NCBI RefSeq assembly: GCF_029051645.1
Contig: NZ_JAACFS010000017.1
Coordinates: 1 to 64,000, forward strand
Direction: 5' to 3'
DNA: 64,000 nucleotides
Source: Bradyrhizobium sp. CSA112
GTDB taxonomy: Bacteria; Pseudomonadota; Alphaproteobacteria; Rhizobiales; Xanthobacteraceae
Each line of letters starts with the position of its first letter. Position 1 is the stretch's first letter. The position numbers were made by a program, and so were the translations under genes. Shown in pieces: positions 62,960 through 64,000 of this stretch. The notes under the pieces were generated by a model. That model had not been told where the DNA came from. It did no database searches and saw only the letters and a program-made list of their open reading frames with translations.

Positions 62960-64000
62960 ATGAAAAAGCTCTCCTTTGTACTCGCGATAGCAATGTTTGC
63001 CAGCCTGCCCACGCTCGCGCTTGCGGCCGGGGCCATCGACGGCGGCACCAAGCAGTCGTTAAATTCAGTCGCCATCGGCATGTTCGTCGCCTTCGTCGCC
63101 CTAACCCTCGGCATCACTTATTGGGCAGCAAAACAGACAGCTTCGGCCGCGGATTTCTACTCTGCCGGCGGCGGCATCACCGGTTTCCAGAACGGCCTCG
63201 CGATCGCGGGAGATTACATGTCGGCGGCCTCGTTCCTCGGCATCTCGGGCCTGGTTTATACCTCCGGATACGATGGCCTCATCTACTCGGTAGGATGGCT
63301 GGTCGGCTGGCCCATCGTCACGTTTCTGATCGCCGAGCAGCTACGTAATCTTGGCAAGTTCACATTTGCTGACGTTACCTCGTTCCGGCTCGGGCAGACC
63401 GAGATCCGTATTCTCGCAGCCTGCGGCTCGCTGGTCACCGTCGCCTTCTACCTGATCGCGCAGATGGTCGGCGCCGGCAAGTTGATCCAGCTGCTGTTCG
63501 GTCTTGACTATTGGATGGCCGTCGTCCTGGTCGGCGGCCTGATGATGATCTACGTGACATTCGGCGGCATGAAAGCAACGACCTGGGTACAGATCATCAA
63601 GGCCGTGCTGCTGTTGTTGGGTGCAACATTCATGGCCGGCGCGGTCCTGTACAAATTCGGCTTCAGCCCCGAAGCGCTGTTTGCCAAGGCAACGGAGGTG
63701 CATCCCAAGAAGACGGCGATCATGGAGCCGGGTAGCCTGATCTCCAATCCGCTGTCGGCGATCTCCCTAGGCTTGGCCCTAATGTTCGGTACGGCGGGGC
63801 TCCCACACATCTTGATGCGCTTCTTCACGGTGAAGGACGCCAAAGCTGCGCGCAAGTCCGTGTTTTATGCGACCGGCTTCATCGGCTACTTCTATATCCT
63901 GACCTTCATCATCGGCTTCGGCGCCATCGTGCTGGTCTCGACTGATACGGCCTTTCTTGATGCGAGCATTCTGGAAAAGACCAAGAGCGGGATCGCAGCT
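62960..64000 (+). CDS. actP: Cation/acetate symporter ActP, 5' part
   Basis: The frame opens at the ATG at 62960 and runs to the end of the window (347 residues, no stop). Signal-like N-terminus (MKKLSFVLA, ALAAG), then sodium:solute symporter segments with ADFYSAGGGITGFQNGLAIAGD and MSAASFLGISGL. It imports acetate with a cation. Together with DUF485 it is under a perfect FNR box. Confidence 0.93.
   Translation, partial: MKKLSFVLAIAMFASLPTLALAAGAIDGGTKQSLNSVAIGMFVAFVALTLGITYWAAKQTASAADFYSAGGGITGFQNGLAIAGDYMSAASFLGISGLVYTSGYDGLIYSVGWLVGWPIVTFLIAEQLRNLGKFTFADVTSFRLGQTEIRILAACGSLVTVAFYLIAQMVGAGKLIQLLFGLDYWMAVVLVGGLMMIYVTFGGMKATTWVQIIKAVLLLLGATFMAGAVLYKFGFSPEALFAKATEVHPKKTAIMEPGSLISNPLSAISLGLALMFGTAGLPHILMRFFTVKDAKAARKSVFYATGFIGYFYILTFIIGFGAIVLVSTDTAFLDASILEKTKSGIAA

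Noticed and set aside
1..64000. CRISPR arrays, prophage or insertion sequences
   Set aside because: No regularly spaced direct repeats, phage structural genes or transposases were seen.

Overview
The window looks like a chromosomal segment of a metabolically versatile alphaproteobacterium of the Bradyrhizobium/Rhodopseudomonas type (Nitrobacteraceae). This is inferred from the high GC content, the gene families and the gene neighbourhoods, not from a database match. No rRNA, intact tRNA, insertion sequence, prophage or CRISPR array was seen.

Left part (1-21 kb). This holds the end of an Hsp20 gene, a decayed 1.4-kb stretch with an MDR dehydrogenase relic and a tRNA-Gln-like relic, and a quinone-reductase-like MDR gene. 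Next comes a patatin / acetoacetate decarboxylase / 3-hydroxybutyrate dehydrogenase operon that suits mobilisation of polyhydroxybutyrate (PHB). An RND efflux operon follows (sensor-kinase-like protein, two membrane-fusion lipoproteins, RND pump, small secreted protein), with a divergent TetR gene. A second TetR operon and several small membrane or stress proteins complete this part. The same 19-bp palindrome stands before the patatin operon, between the efflux operon and tetR, and before a divergent pair at 16.4 kb.

Middle part (21-37 kb). This is a respiratory nitrate reductase locus, all on the minus strand: narK (a double NarK1-NarK2 fusion), narG, narH, narJ, narI, a PpiC-type isomerase, a small Cys/Gly-tailed protein, a carbonic anhydrase, mog, a DUF2478 protein and moeA. 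Enzyme, chaperone and molybdenum-cofactor genes therefore form one long unit. An FNR-type oxygen sensor gene lies upstream.

Right part (37-64 kb). An Mla/MCE lipid ABC transporter is followed by a five-gene operon ending in a P-type cation ATPase. Then come universal stress proteins, a PatZ/ADP-forming acyl-CoA synthetase-like protein, PHA synthase with a phasin, Hsp20, xylulose-5-P/fructose-6-P phosphoketolase with acetate kinase, two divergent CBS-BON proteins, a small cytochrome c, adenylate kinase, and the DUF485/ActP acetate transporter, which runs off the edge.

What ties it together. I found fifteen 14-bp palindromes of the FNR/FixK type (TTGA/C-N6-T/GCAA) in intergenic DNA. Most end 52-68 bp before a start codon, which is the spacing of a class II FNR promoter with a short leader. 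The targets (nitrate respiration, PHA synthesis, stress proteins, cation pump, acetate uptake) look like one low-oxygen / energy-storage / persistence regulon. Phosphoketolase and acetate kinase lie in the same block but I saw no box directly before them.

Caution. At least eight genes (adc, a PepSY protein, a coiled-coil protein, moeA, ppiC, fnr, a cytochrome c, a DUF6894-like gene) are broken by a net shift of one extra base, and a DUF2892 gene has an in-frame TAG. Either the assembly carries insertion errors or the locus is decaying. The FNR case matters most, because the shift hides its iron-sulfur cysteines.
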